NCBI GenBank assembly: GCA_018881555.1
Contig: JACAXG010000007.1
Span: forward strand, 2,680,643-2,744,642
Length of the DNA stretch: 64,000 nt
Direction: 5' to 3'
Source of the DNA: Amblyornis subalaris
Lineage: Eukaryota; Chordata; Aves; Passeriformes; Ptilonorhynchidae
The translations under genes and the position numbers were made by a program. How positions within the stretch are numbered: the first letter of the stretch is position 1; each line of letters begins with the position of its first letter. The notes beneath the pieces were generated by a model. That model was not told where the DNA came from, did no database searches, and worked only from the letters and a program-made list of their open reading frames with translations. Positions 53,101 through 64,000 of this stretch are shown piece after piece.

Positions 53101-56100
53101 ACATTTACATTTCCACTTCAGCATGTTATCTATTTTTCCACAGAAATGTAATTTATTTTCTACTTCCCTGTAGAAATACTTACAGGAGTATTATGTAAAA
53201 ATGAATAGTCATCCTTGCCTCTCAAGCAATACCAGTTTTAGGTTTCCTGTTCTTTCTTTTTCTTGGTAAATTTTTTAATGAATAGTTATATTGATGAAAA
53301 ACAACCAGAAAAATCACAGCTAATAGTAAGGNCAGAGATACTTTGAACAGTTATATGCAAAACAAGGACAAATTTATTAAAATTTCTTTCTGCAACAATA
53401 AAACAAAAAATGCTTTAAGACTTCCCAGTATTATATTAAGATATGCACTGCATCTACATCGAGAGGTATATCTTGAAGGAGTCTCAGTACAGACCAAAAA
53501 AGACACAAAATTTTTCAGATCCTAATTCTTAAAAATGTATGCAAACTACTCAAACATAAACATCTAAACATAAGTAATTATATAATTTTCGGGTAAAAAA
53601 GTAAGTAGAGAAAGTCTCTGAGAGCTAAATTCTTCCTACCTATGCAAATCCCATAGTAATTCCCAAGCAGCCAGGTNGTCCTTCCTTTACATTGCTCAGT
53701 ATTAAGGGACAAATGGGTTTCTAATTTGTGATCTCATCAACCTGCAAGTGTATGGCATGTTACTCCACTGAATTCAGACATCGTTGATACAAAACNATGA
53801 AGTCTCTGGTTCACCAATGCACTTCAGTAAATCAATTGTTTTAATGAGCACCTTGATGGAGTCATTCCTGTAAGAACTACATCCCACACAATAACAGACT
53901 TTCAGGTCAAACAGTCATTTGTGCTCCTCTGTTCAGTGGCACCCTACTTTTTAAAGTTTTTCCCTCTGCTGTCTGGATCAAAACCAATTACAAAGATTTT
54001 TTTTTTTCCCCCCAAAAATGGCCTTTTGTGGCAGTATTTTTGCAGTTATCCTGGGTAACTCTGCTGAAGAAGGTGAAGTCTGCAGCCCTGTTCCTCACTT
54101 TATGTGTATCAGAGCCCTAGGAAACCAGAGCTGATGCTATGGATACCATAACACAAGGGAGCTATTTCCTATGGGACAACAATTACTACAGTGAGGGGCT
54201 GTCTCTTCTTGTAGTAGCAAGAGTTGATTTCCCTTTCTGCCACCCTTCTTCAATNAGCAGAAGCCTTCTTTCGTTCTCAGACGTACAGAAAACTCTGTAG
54301 AGTAGGAGGAATTAAGCAGAGTGGAGAAAAGGGAATTCTGGTGATTAAAACAGATTTTGGAACNGTCTAAAAAAAGAGCATGGATGCAAGGGCCAAGGAA
54401 AACTATATAGTGTCATGAAGGCAAGAGAGCAAAAAAAAGCAATTACACAGCNGTTCACAACCCCTTAAAACACCCCTGGTTTCTCATCCATTCAAATTCT
54501 TTACTATTTATCCCTTTCTCTGACTCCCAACGTTTTTCTCTCTCCTTCTCAACTTCCCTCTTTTCTTCAGCACTCTTCTCATTTGCANCCTCCTTATCTG
54601 CACCAGCTTTCATCGGTCCTATCCAATTTTTCACCCAACAGCTTTTCACCACCTCTACCAGAATCACATCTCCACAAAACTGAACTTTGCTTGCACTGTC
54701 GANAAGCTCTAACCAAGGCTTTGCCTTCACTGTCGAGGATCTTTGATCTAGTTTTCAGTCTCCCAAATTTGGAAATGTTTATCTGGTTTCCAGCTCTGCA
54801 AGGTCTAGAGAAGAATCACTCTGCTCTGTACAAAAGCATTTCTGCCCAAANAGAAGTCTGAAGCCAGGCATTAGGATAGAAGATTCACCCTAACAGAAAG
54901 CAGGTGATGTTATAGATANCAGCTGGCTCTGTAAGTCCTGCGCTCCTTTCTTCATCTTGTGTATTTTCAATTTGTCTTTGACCTTTCAGAATTTCTTTTT
55001 CACATGGACACATAATCAGTCAAACAACTTAGTGCTTTCCTTGGTTAATTAAAGGGGGATAATATATTGCTTTTAATTTAAACAAAATGCAGAAGGCTTA
55101 CACAGCATCTCTTTTTACCAGGTTTCAGACCACATGNGAAATTATGCGCCTTCCCCTCTCCTCCCACAACACTGAAGAGGAAACTTAAATTGCATTATTG
55201 TTTTCATAAATGTGTATGTAGGTATTCAGGCATTGATCAAACCTTGCGCTGCTCAACAGATGTTACGAAGAATGAAAGCCAAAACACTGAAACTTTTGCA
55301 TTCCTAATGAGCAAACTGTTCCCCTTTTTATTGTCTTAGTTATGGTGCCTTGCTGGAATCAGATAGCCATGATAAATGGAATGATACAGAGATCTGTGCC
55401 ATAGTCAAACACTGTGCAGGTGTAGCTGATTAATGTCAGATATGGAAAGATGGTTCCTCGGAGACCAGAGATTTATAGAGCTGAATGCTTTACATATTCT
55501 GTGCTGAAACAAGCTAGATGCCACACGTCGAGGCCAAAGCAAAGCCAAAGTTCACAGCTACACTCTACAACATAACTAGCAATCAACTATCTCAAAATGG
55601 AAAGCAGAACTTCTGCTTTCAAAGTATCGTGGGACAAAAGCTCACATTTACTTCCAAGTTCCACTGCAGCTTGAGTCAGAATTTTTGGGGTTTTTTTTCA
55701 GGTTTCTCACAGGAAAGAGTAAAATTATTATTGCAAGAAGAAAAAATGCAGTGTTTTCTCAGAGGAGAACATACCATGCAGTCCTGGGATTGATTTGATC
55801 ACCAGCTCTTTGGAAGAGGGCAACGGAAGCTTTAGCCTGCTGTCAGTGCTAACTGGTATAACCTTGCAATTCCACATTTATGTGGTACAGTCATGGCCCT
55901 GTGGCTTCCTCGGACACAAGGTCCTGGTGTACATGCACTTACCTGTGATCCTTTCCTTTAAAATTGTAAAAATAATATCAGAACANAGTGGACTTTTAAA
56001 CTCAGGTATTATGACTGTTCTTCCCACTATGGACTAGAATTTGCTGATTTTACTCCTAAATTTTCCNGTGTGCCCCAAACAGGACGACTCGTGTAAAAAG

Positions 56101-58540
56101 TGAATAGATCTGATAGTGTTTTAATAAAATTACTTCAAAAGCCACACATTAGCTCAATATCTAAGTCACAAAACAGTTCAATACAGCTTTGATTTTAAAA
56201 CTCTTTCACCTTTTCAAATTACAAAATCCCTAGCCTACTTCAGTTTAAAAAAAAAAAAAAAACAAAATTGTTTTAGTTAGTGCAGGTAATTCAACCAGAC
56301 TTTTGGAATTTAAAATATTCCTGACTCATTTTTACTGCCAATTTTTCTGCTTCTTTTTCTTCTACGTTTCAACTGGCAGGCTAAGTGCCACTGAAGTAAA
56401 GGTTTCAGCAAGACACACATCAGTAAGAACTTCCATGGGCTGTCGGTACACAAAAATATCAGCAGACACCCACACATTCTCCACGGAAGCAAGTGGGACA
56501 CCGAAGAAAGGGAATGTGAGAATGTTTTGTGTACTCCTTAAGACTGCAATATTTCCCCCTCCCTATGATAGGATATGGCTTTTGACATAATCTGTTGGTA
56601 TGAACCGAATTATTACAGCTTATATTTTAATGCAAACACCCATAAGTACTCCTGTAAATATTGGAAATTTCACTGCACACGTGTTCTAAAGTCTGACCTC
56701 TTCAAGGAGGGAAAAAGGGAGGTCAGATTCCAAATACAGAGCTGTTTATCTTATAAATACTTGATAGGAAAGGCTGCAGNTGTTGAAAACATGCAGTTTT
56801 TCACTTGAATGCATATGCATACATTATGGGTATTTCCAGGTTCACAGCAATGTGTATCACATCTCCAAATTCACTGCAAGACTGAAATGTTATGGGTAAT
56901 ACAGAATGACTTTTCCACCCAAAAAGCAAAGTCCAGCAATTTTGCTGAATTGTTTCTACGTACATGACAGAAGGCAGGCTTGTGCAAAGTCAAACAATTT
57001 AGGAAAGATGCCAGAGATTCACAGAAATTTTAATTCTCAGGTTGAGAAAATAATTCCTATGACAGTGTTCCCAGTCTGCTGGCTGCGTGACTTCAGAGCT
57101 ATGACAGCTTCAAAGGAATCTGGGACAGTGGATGTGATGCTCTTGGACCACTTATATGGCAAATGTTCAGTAGGGCTTACAAATTGGTACATGGGTCCTT
57201 GAAAAGTCCTGGAGTGGATGGGTCTGTTTTGTCCATGGTTAGNGTATGCTGCATAACCTTGAAAGGCTGAGGCTGAGCAGCCAGGAGAAAAGCTTCCTGT
57301 TCCCATTGTACTGGCTGCTATTCTCTGGGTGTCAAGGAGAGACAGGAGTGTCACCCCCTCAGAGGAGACAAACTTGCTCAGCACAGAAAAGGTTGCGGAG
57401 AATAATCTGGGGCAGCCAGAGAAAGGAAGCAACACGCACAGTAAGTGAGAAACCTGCTGCAGCAACAAACAGTGACCTCTCTGTTCCAAGCCTCAGAAGT
57501 GATGAAATCCTCCCCTACTCTTTTTCCAAGGACATGCAGGATACTCTGTGGAGGTTTCTGCAGCACATCAGGCCATGGCACTACAAGGAACAACAGTAAA
57601 CTTGAAAACACCTCATGAAAGGACACAACATACAGAGAAGAGTGACACAGAAATTTTTTTTCTGTTTAACTCTGCAGATTTTTCAACTCGGTACAAACTC
57701 ATCATTCTAGTTTGTGCTCCAACAAAATTACATTTTGTAGTTCAGTGCTCTTTTCATATTCGAGGGGAGAATTTCACAACAGGAAAAATGGATCACAAAG
57801 CCACCTTTAAATTCTGGGTGCACTGGAGTCCTGTCCCACACTTTCCTCCTCTGCTTTGCTGTGGTTTTGTGAGCTGCTAATACAGAAATAGAACCTTTGA
57901 ACGAGAGTGCTGGCTCTAAGGCAACCTGAGAAATTAAACTGTATCATTATTTTCTGTTCCCACTAATACCAGCAACATTTCAAGAGTATTGCCATCAGCG
58001 GATCTTTGCTCTGTCAGAAAGCATGCAGCTTTGAAGTGAGAAGAAAAAGAATCAGCTGGGTATGCCATTAAAGAAAGAAAACAATAGAAGGAAACTAATT
58101 CATCTNTCAACACCCTTCAGAACAAAGATTAGCAACCAGCACCCTGCAGAATAATGCAGGTCATCCCTGCTGGTACCAACATCCAGTCATGGATGCAGAA
58201 ACAAAGGGTTATTGATACATTCAGTGATGTGAATCCATAAATGAAACTAAAATTAATCTTATAAATACAGAGTGAGATTATCAGATGTGTTTGTTTTCTC
58301 TCAAGCCCAGATAACTCCAGTGGGTATTATACAACTTGTGCCCAGGGCAAATGACACAGACAACAGGATTTTCTGAAAGTACCACACATAGGGCTTAACT
58401 TGTAGCTCAATTATAGTCATGTAACCCAGACACTCACTGAAGACAGCTGAGTGACTTTAGATCAGACTCAGATCCTTACAGCTTTGACTCCTGCCAGGCA
58501 CACCAGCTTCATCTGATAATAGACTCCATAGCAGACTGAG
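50123..58540. other. unique sequence, no gene seen
   Basis: Non-coding sequence with A-runs (for example 56247-56262) and a pyrimidine-rich stretch at about 54480-54680. A 150-codon minus frame and a 117-codon plus frame overlap at 57037-57599 where GC is higher; a consensus-like donor (GTAAGTGAG) lies at 57441-57449, but no domain is recognisable. A plus frame at 56303-56590 follows a strong acceptor but is not convincing. Confidence 0.45.
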
Positions 58541-59395
58541 AACTTGGAAGGCTATTTGATCCGCCCCATTGCCAGGGACCATCTCTCACACACATTCTTC
58601 TAACCTGTTCTTAAAAATGTCAGACAGGGTCTCTCTGAGACCTGCTCTGTGTTTATCTATCTTAGACACAGAATACCAACAATTCAATATTTGATCTCAT
58701 AAAAACACAATCTCTGATTATTCCTNCCTCAATGCAGTGGGTTTTACACACCATGAGTGAATTGTACTTTTAAATACTTCAAAACTTTGGTGCAATTGAT
58801 CGAGATACTTTAAAATTTTAGTATTGTCTGTTAATTCTAGTATGAAATTATTAAATCTAAGATAATTTTCTCCACAGGAACTTCAATAAAATATTATATT
58901 GCATAATTCAAGTTATTACTGAAACTAGGAACAATAATCAACACAGGAGAGACTTCTGAAGAACTCCACTTGGTGTATTTTTCCTTTTTTTTTTGTAATC
59001 TTTGATGCATAGAATATTACTTTGCAGCAAAATCGGGATTCACATGAGAGTAATTTAATCTACACCCACTTGTACGCATTTGTTTAGGTGAATGTCATCT
59101 GAGACAACCTCAAAAGCTTTGTTAAGGTGCATGTGGCATGCTCTTTCTAATCTACACAAGGAATCCTGCCAGAGATGAAAATTAGATTGCTTTAATATAT
59201 CTTGAGTATTCCATGNTTGTTCCTTCTAATCACTTAATTACCTGTTAGGAAACTGCAAATAGATTAGTTGATTAGTTCTTCATCTANTTTTCTGAGAGTT
59301 TTAACTTGGGATGACTTGCGTATAATTTTCTTTCAATAATTTCATTGTGAAGACTGGCACGGTTACCTCCCATGAATCTCACCTCTTCTTTATGA
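58541..59395 (-). mobile_element. ancient CR1 LINE, about 850 bp, heavily diverged
   Basis: In reverse complement, landmarks follow the order of old amniote CR1: 3' region ('tgatccgccccattgccagggaccatct', 'ctaacctgttcttaaaaatgtc'), then 'gaactccacttggtgtatttttcc', 'tgtcatctgagacaacctcaaaagctttgtt', 'gaaaattagattgctttaat', 'tccatgnttgttccttctaatcactt', 'tgacttgcgtataatttt'. These segments encode the C-terminal part of the CR1 reverse transcriptase in intact copies. Here they carry many stops and indels, so this is a fossil. It is much older than the 62188 copy a few kb away. Confidence 0.8.
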
Positions 59396-59405
59396 GTCCT
59401 CAAAT

Positions 59406-59456
59406 ACTTTAATATTCCATTTGCATATTATAGCCCAAACTTTAATATTCCATTTG
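59406..59456. repeat. 18-bp direct repeat
   Basis: ACTTTAATATTCCATTTG occurs at 59406-59423 and 59439-59456, 33 bp apart, just beyond the 5' limit of the ancient CR1. It could be a local duplication. It is also the kind of pair a target-site duplication leaves, but nothing recognisable lies between the copies. Confidence 0.8.
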
Positions 59457-60700
59457 TATTGTATNGCTAAACCAATTTTATCGTCAGAAAGAAACCTTCA
59501 AGAACTAAGGTACAACTCTATGAATAACGAAAGACATGAACTGTCATTTCTTAGCATGAAAACATATCCAACAGCGCATATTAGAATTTTAATGAACCCC
59601 TTTAAAATGCTCACTTTTGTCTTTCAGAAGATCTGTCAAGACAGGATACTTATTTTTATGCTGAGGATATATAACGCTGCACATTTTTAATCTTTAGTGT
59701 TATATGCTGCAAGTGTCATGTAATAGTCTGCCTAGTAATGTTTTACTTAAGTATATATTATAGAATGACTTATGAGTCAACAGAAGTAAAAAGAGTTTTT
59801 AATCTTCCTTGCAAGCCAGTCTGTAGCTATTGGCCAAGTAACACAGCCTCTTAAGAAAATGTGAAAAACAATATTCCAGGTGAACACCTTTCCACATCCC
59901 TGAAGTCTTACCCTGTTTCTAAAACAAATTCCANTTGAAAACACTTAAACTGGTGGGCTATAGCCATTTGCCAGGTTTCAATGCAGAAGAAAATCCGAGT
60001 GTTTTCCCTGCAGGCCCCAGGCATCCTCACCCTAAGGAACACTTCCTACAACAACGGTGAGCACCAGCTTGCCTCCTGTTTCCCCATGCCTGTCTGTAGT
60101 TTGTACTAGATAAACAATTTGTCTAAACTTTAATAAAACGGCTTTTCTGTCCCTTGGCTTGTAGATCAAACTCTTGAACTGCAGTCATCTCAATTTCAAT
60201 TAAACAAACAATTGCAACAACCATGACCACAAAAGTACTGCCAGTATTCCACACAGGATTATCTGTCACAGCCTTTTGTGGGAACACAACAAAAGAGTGT
60301 GGCTATCCTNTCAGTGCAATAACTTCAATCAAGAAAGTAAATAAATTGTATTTTAATTGCAAAAACCTGTGTATTTTATAACCTGNTTTTGAATAAAGGG
60401 TGGGGATGTGGAAAATGAAGCTGAGTGCTACAAAGAAACTCAGCCAGTCTCAAAATGGGAGCATGGAAAACCTGGCAAAACTGCCCCTGCTTTTAGGTTT
60501 CACAACTGGGGAAAAGCCATTCCACCACAAGCCACTATCAAAGAGTTGAAACATAAACCATTACAGCAGCAACTTCAAATTAAATTGAAGAGCAGATTTC
60601 AGCTGTTATATCATCCTAGTCCATCACAAAAAGGCATCATGAGTATGTCACAGTCTTTTTTGCATGGCAATATCATGGGCATGATACAGTAGCAGCTGGC
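59457..60700. other. no gene recognised; possible upstream part of RTE fossil
   Basis: AT-rich sequence. The 94-codon plus frame at 60408-60692 sits directly before the recognisable RTE connector and may be decayed element sequence, but I see no endonuclease motif in it. Confidence 0.35.
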
Positions 60701-62187
60701 TACCAGACAAAGGAGAGGGCAATAGAAAATGGAGGTAAGAGGCAAGAGGAAGTATGTGGCTAACACTGCCAAAGAGGTTGAAGTGGTTGCTGAAAGAATG
60801 AATAGTAAATCACTTTATCAGCTGAATAAAGTTACAGTAAGCCGGTTCATACTACCTGGAAATCTTGAAAATAAACAGAAAAAAACCTTTAAGATGGAGA
60901 AAAAACCCAAAAGGTGTTACTTTTCAAGAACTAACTCAGTAAGCATCACAGGACACTTCACCAACGAGATTACATTCCCAGAGCTAAACATTAAACATGT
61001 CGCATCACAAAGTGATAATTAGAAGACCTACAAACAGCTGAAGTTTGAGAAAGTGAAGAACATAGGGGAATAATANAGGACCAAGAAAAACCTTCAGTAT
61101 AACAGCACTTGAAATCGAGACACCAAAAGAAGTATTTCACGTGAGTGTGACTTAGTGTTACAGTGATTGAGGGGAGCAAAACTATTTTAAGCACCTTTTT
61201 TCCTTTTTTTTCTTTTAGAGCTGAAGTAAAGCAAGAACAAGCTGCAAGAACAAGCTGCAAGAACAAGCTGCAAGAACAAGCTGCAAGAACAAGCTGCATC
61301 TCATGTGTTGGACAGATTTTCACTCTCGGTATAAACATCAAAGAGAGCACCAAATACCGTTTTTACCACTCAGCACAAACTTCACAGATTTCCCCAGCAC
61401 ATGGAGAGCTTCTATCACCAAGCCAGTATAGAACATCTTGAATTGTTATTATGTTCCAGCAAAAATTATTGCCATCATTACAGTGGAGCTTGCATAGATC
61501 AGCAGACTTGAAAGAATGGTTAACCATATAGATTGATACAAAATAATGATGTTATCATGTTTGCTATTGCCACTAACTTTAATATTAGGAATACAGAGAT
61601 ATGATATAGGTATTCCATCCCACAGCAACAANAGATTTTGAAGATCTAGACTTTGTTGATGACATAGCTTTAAGTGCTAGCTCAACANAAGAGAGAAGAC
61701 AAAAGCAGTCTCATATTACCCCAGAAAAAAATATTTTTCTGTTATGAGAAAAAACCAAAATCTAATAAAAACCAAAGTAAACTGTAANTTAATCACTTCA
61801 TTAAAAAGACAAAGTAACTACAATAGGAATCAATTTCCATACACTGACTAATGAAAAACCTACAGGATTTTCAGAAGGAAATTATTAATAAATGGACAAG
61901 GTGGCAGGTGCATTTACNAATCTAACNAAGATTTTATCACCAAAAACCCCTAACTTCAAGACCCATATATGAATTCATAACACACATTATTTCCATCATA
62001 CCATGGATCTGAGAGTTAGACATTGACCAGAGGTACAGATATATACACCTCATCTTTAAACTTATCCATAAAGAAAATGGAAATATTCAGGACATGTTAA
62101 AAGAGTGTCAATCAAATTTACTGAAATTACTTTTTCATAAATCTCCTGGGAAGAGACAGTGTATGGGAACTAGGACTCTTATTCCAT
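60700..62187 (+). mobile_element. decayed RTE-type non-LTR retrotransposon (reverse transcriptase fossil)
   Basis: Order of remains: (1) 60729-60850, a connector reading KRKYVANTAKEVEVVAER then SKSLYQLNKVT, like the basic segment between endonuclease and RT in RTE-type elements; (2) 61398-61620, one frame with HMESFYHQASIEHLELLL and MFAIATNFNIRNTE, matching RT palm blocks before the catalytic box; (3) 61634-61675, shifted frame, DFEDLDFVDDIALS, the YADD-box equivalent with both aspartates kept (61652-61663); (4) same frame, TTIG at 61817, GAFTNLTKI at 61907, and WKYSGHVKR at 62078, matching the downstream thumb and C-terminal signatures; (5) SPGKRQCMGT at 62142 in a third frame. Several stops and at least two frameshifts show it is dead. 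The motif set is unlike CR1. The exact clade (RTE or a close relative) is inferred, and the endonuclease was not found. It ends where a CR1 begins. Confidence 0.7.
61231..61297. repeat. 13-bp minisatellite, five perfect units
   Basis: GCAAGAACAAGCT is repeated five times without mismatch (61231-61295) plus a partial unit. It lies inside the RTE fossil, between the connector and the RT palm blocks. Because 13 is not a multiple of three, each added unit shifts frame. The perfection of the units in an otherwise decayed element implies recent expansion. Confidence 0.95.
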
Positions 62188-62820
62188 TTTCATAGAATCA
62201 TAGAATGGTTTAAGTCGGAAGGCACCTCAAAGATCATCTCGTCCCAACCCCCTGGCATGGGCAGGGACATCTTCCACTAGATCAGGTTGCTCAGAGTTCC
62301 ATTCAGCCTGGCCTTGAACAATTCCAGGAATGGGGACCCACAGCTTCTTTGGGCAACCTGTTCTAGTGCCTCACAATCCTCACAGCAGAGAATTTCTTCT
62401 TAATAGCCAGTCTAAACCTACTCTCAGTTTAAAAACATTCCCACTTGTCCTGTCTATCCAGGCTCTTGTAAAAAGTCTCTCTTCATCTTTCTTGCAGGCT
62501 CCCTTCAGGTACTGGAAGGCTGCAATTAGATCACCCCAAAGCCTTCTCTTTTCCAGGTTGAACAATCCCAGTTCTCTCCGCCTTTCCTCACAGGAGATGT
62601 GCTCCATTCCCTCTAATCATCTTGACCCTCCTCTGGACTCAATCCAACAGTTTGCCTTGTGCTGGGACCCCAGAGCTGGATGCAGTGCTCCAGGTGGGGT
62701 CTCACCAGAGCAGAGCAGAGGGGCAGAATCCCCTCCCTTGACCTGCTGCCCACGGTGCTTTGGATGCAGCCCAGGACATGGTCAGAACATGGCCCAGAGC
62801 CATCCTAAGGCACAGTGGTG
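62188..62820 (-). mobile_element. CR1 LINE, about 630 bp
   Basis: 'ttcatagaatcatagaatgg', 'catgggcagggacatcttccactagatcagg', 'actggaaggctgcaattagatcaccccaaagccttctcttttccagg', 'cccagagctggatgcagtgctccaggtggggtctcacc' and 'gatgcagcccaggacatgg' follow CR1 in reverse complement, reaching further 5' than the other copies. The 163-codon plus frame at 62330-62821 is antisense CR1 and not a gene. The copy is relatively little diverged and starts immediately after the RTE remnant. Confidence 0.95.
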
Positions 62821-64000
62821 AAGCCTTATTAAACCCAAACAAAACTCTGATACTACAAAAAGAATTCAGATTTCAAATAATCTATAAAAGGTATAAACCA
62901 GGCATATTTAAAAAATATTTGCTTGGATTACATCCTATTTATAGTTCTTGCAACGGAATCACTTGCTGAGAATTCAACGTAGTAAGAAAAAAGTACAACA
63001 TGCTCAATCATTAGTTATAAAAGAACAGGAGTCCATCTGGAACTCATGTAACAGATATTAAAAGACTATTTATAAATGGAACTTTAATTTAAAGTGTTTC
63101 TGAGATTTGATCCTTAAAAAGTTTTCAGTTTATTTCAGTTGGGCCAAGTCAGCTTTATAGCATGTATGAAAATATGTAGAACTGCTTCAGGTTATTGATC
63201 AGATGTGCTGCCAAAGCCATACATGCTGTATTCGGGATTAAACTTTCCATCATAGTAGGAAGCTCTGCTAACAGAAAAATCTTCACCTCCAATCCTTTTT
63301 TACAGATGCTTACTGACCAGCAATGCCAGCAAGAATCCATGTGTCTGAAGAGTGGCAACCACTGTCACGTTGGATACCCTAGGGCATTCAGGAGTTTTGC
63401 CTGCCTAGGTCTGACAATGGAAGAGCAGGGCTGGAAGAGCTTTCCTTCCTTATCAGCAGCTGGAAACCAGCTGGGATGCGTCAAATCACCTAAAATAACA
63501 CTAGGTATACCTACACTTGAGGTATCTGACTTGTACTCGTTTTTATATTCTTGTCTGTTTTATTAAAGTACTAAAAAATGGAATCACGATCTGATTAAAA
63601 TATGTACAGTATGAGGTACAAGTTATAGGCATAATTTAATAACTTATGAGTTTAGCCCATGCACACACATCAAACAAACAGATGGAGGGAGACAGTTTCA
63701 TTTTCATGTTGCTGCTGTTAATCAGTGTATCTGAATAATATTAGTTTATCTGCATGCATGGCACATATCACTGTTTACATAAAAATATTTCATTTGGAGG
63801 AATATGTTTTTGAATAATTTTGTCCAGATGTTGGACAGAAGTTTCCAAAATAAAAGAGTTTACTAGTGCCAGATCTTATGCCCCTTATTTATTATCACAG
63901 CTGGGAAGCAGGATGTTGTCACCCAAATATCCCNTGTAGGACCACCTCGTGTGACACAGAGAGCTGTGGAAATAACTAGTTCTGTTATTGAAGAGGAAAA
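62821..64000. other. unique sequence, no gene seen
   Basis: AT-rich sequence. A 123-codon plus frame (63195-63566) contains a good acceptor (CCTTTTTTACAG near 63306) but no donor pairing or domain. I could not recognise a continuation of the RTE fossil on this side of the CR1. Confidence 0.5.

Noticed and set aside
56247..56262. A-run as the tail of a processed pseudogene
   Set aside because: No coding sequence or target-site duplication found upstream of it.
56303..56590. Plus-strand 95-codon frame after a strong pyrimidine tract
   Set aside because: The usable donor leaves only a 43-bp exon and no neighbouring exon was found.
57037..57599. Overlapping 150- and 117-codon frames with a consensus-like donor at 57441
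   Set aside because: No recognisable domain on either strand and no convincing acceptor; higher local GC explains fewer stops.
62330..62821. 163-codon plus-strand frame as a protein
   Set aside because: It is antisense CR1 sequence.
1..64000. Bacterial-type operons, CRISPR arrays, rRNA or phage modules
   Set aside because: Nothing of this kind is present; repeat content and composition are those of a vertebrate nuclear genome.

Overview
This window looks like ordinary nuclear DNA from a bird. The main evidence is a set of CR1 LINE copies with the avian 3' end (the 'aatcatagaatgg...ggttggaagggacc' signature, read here mostly in reverse complement). The background is AT-rich, introns and spacers have no bacterial-type gene packing, and single isolated Ns are scattered throughout. 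No CDS can be named by homology from sequence reading alone, and there are no rRNA, tRNA or CRISPR features. Most of the window is intergenic or intronic, and nearly all open frames in it are chance.

Layout. 1-3.5 kb: unique sequence with a 19-bp tandem duplication and a weak two-exon candidate for a small secreted peptide (1596-1962, +). 3.5-10 kb: two CR1 copies (3478, 8878) and two CpG-enriched patches (about 3870-4380 and 9868-10030). 10-19.9 kb: unique sequence with nothing I can name. 19.9-32.1 kb: the most gene-like part. Eight splice-flanked open segments on the minus strand (31373 down to 20084) join with fully consistent reading phase into about 299 codons without a stop. I do not recognise the product. 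This interval also holds five CR1-derived pieces, including an old fragment of the CR1 protein-coding region at 27165. 32.1-49.7 kb: unique sequence and simple repeats. 49.7-50.1 kb: a TA-rich microsatellite directly abutting a CR1. 50-58.5 kb: unique sequence. 58.5-59.4 kb: an ancient, strongly diverged CR1 of about 850 bp. 60.7-62.2 kb: a decayed non-LTR retrotransposon that is not CR1 but matches the RTE-type reverse transcriptase layout. It contains a 13-bp minisatellite and is cut off at its 3' side by a younger CR1 (62188-62820).

The two observations most worth checking are the RTE-type fossil and the phase-consistent minus-strand exon chain. All identities here come from motif and consensus recognition; no alignment search was run. 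CR1 calls are secure, the RTE call is good, and the gene models are tentative.
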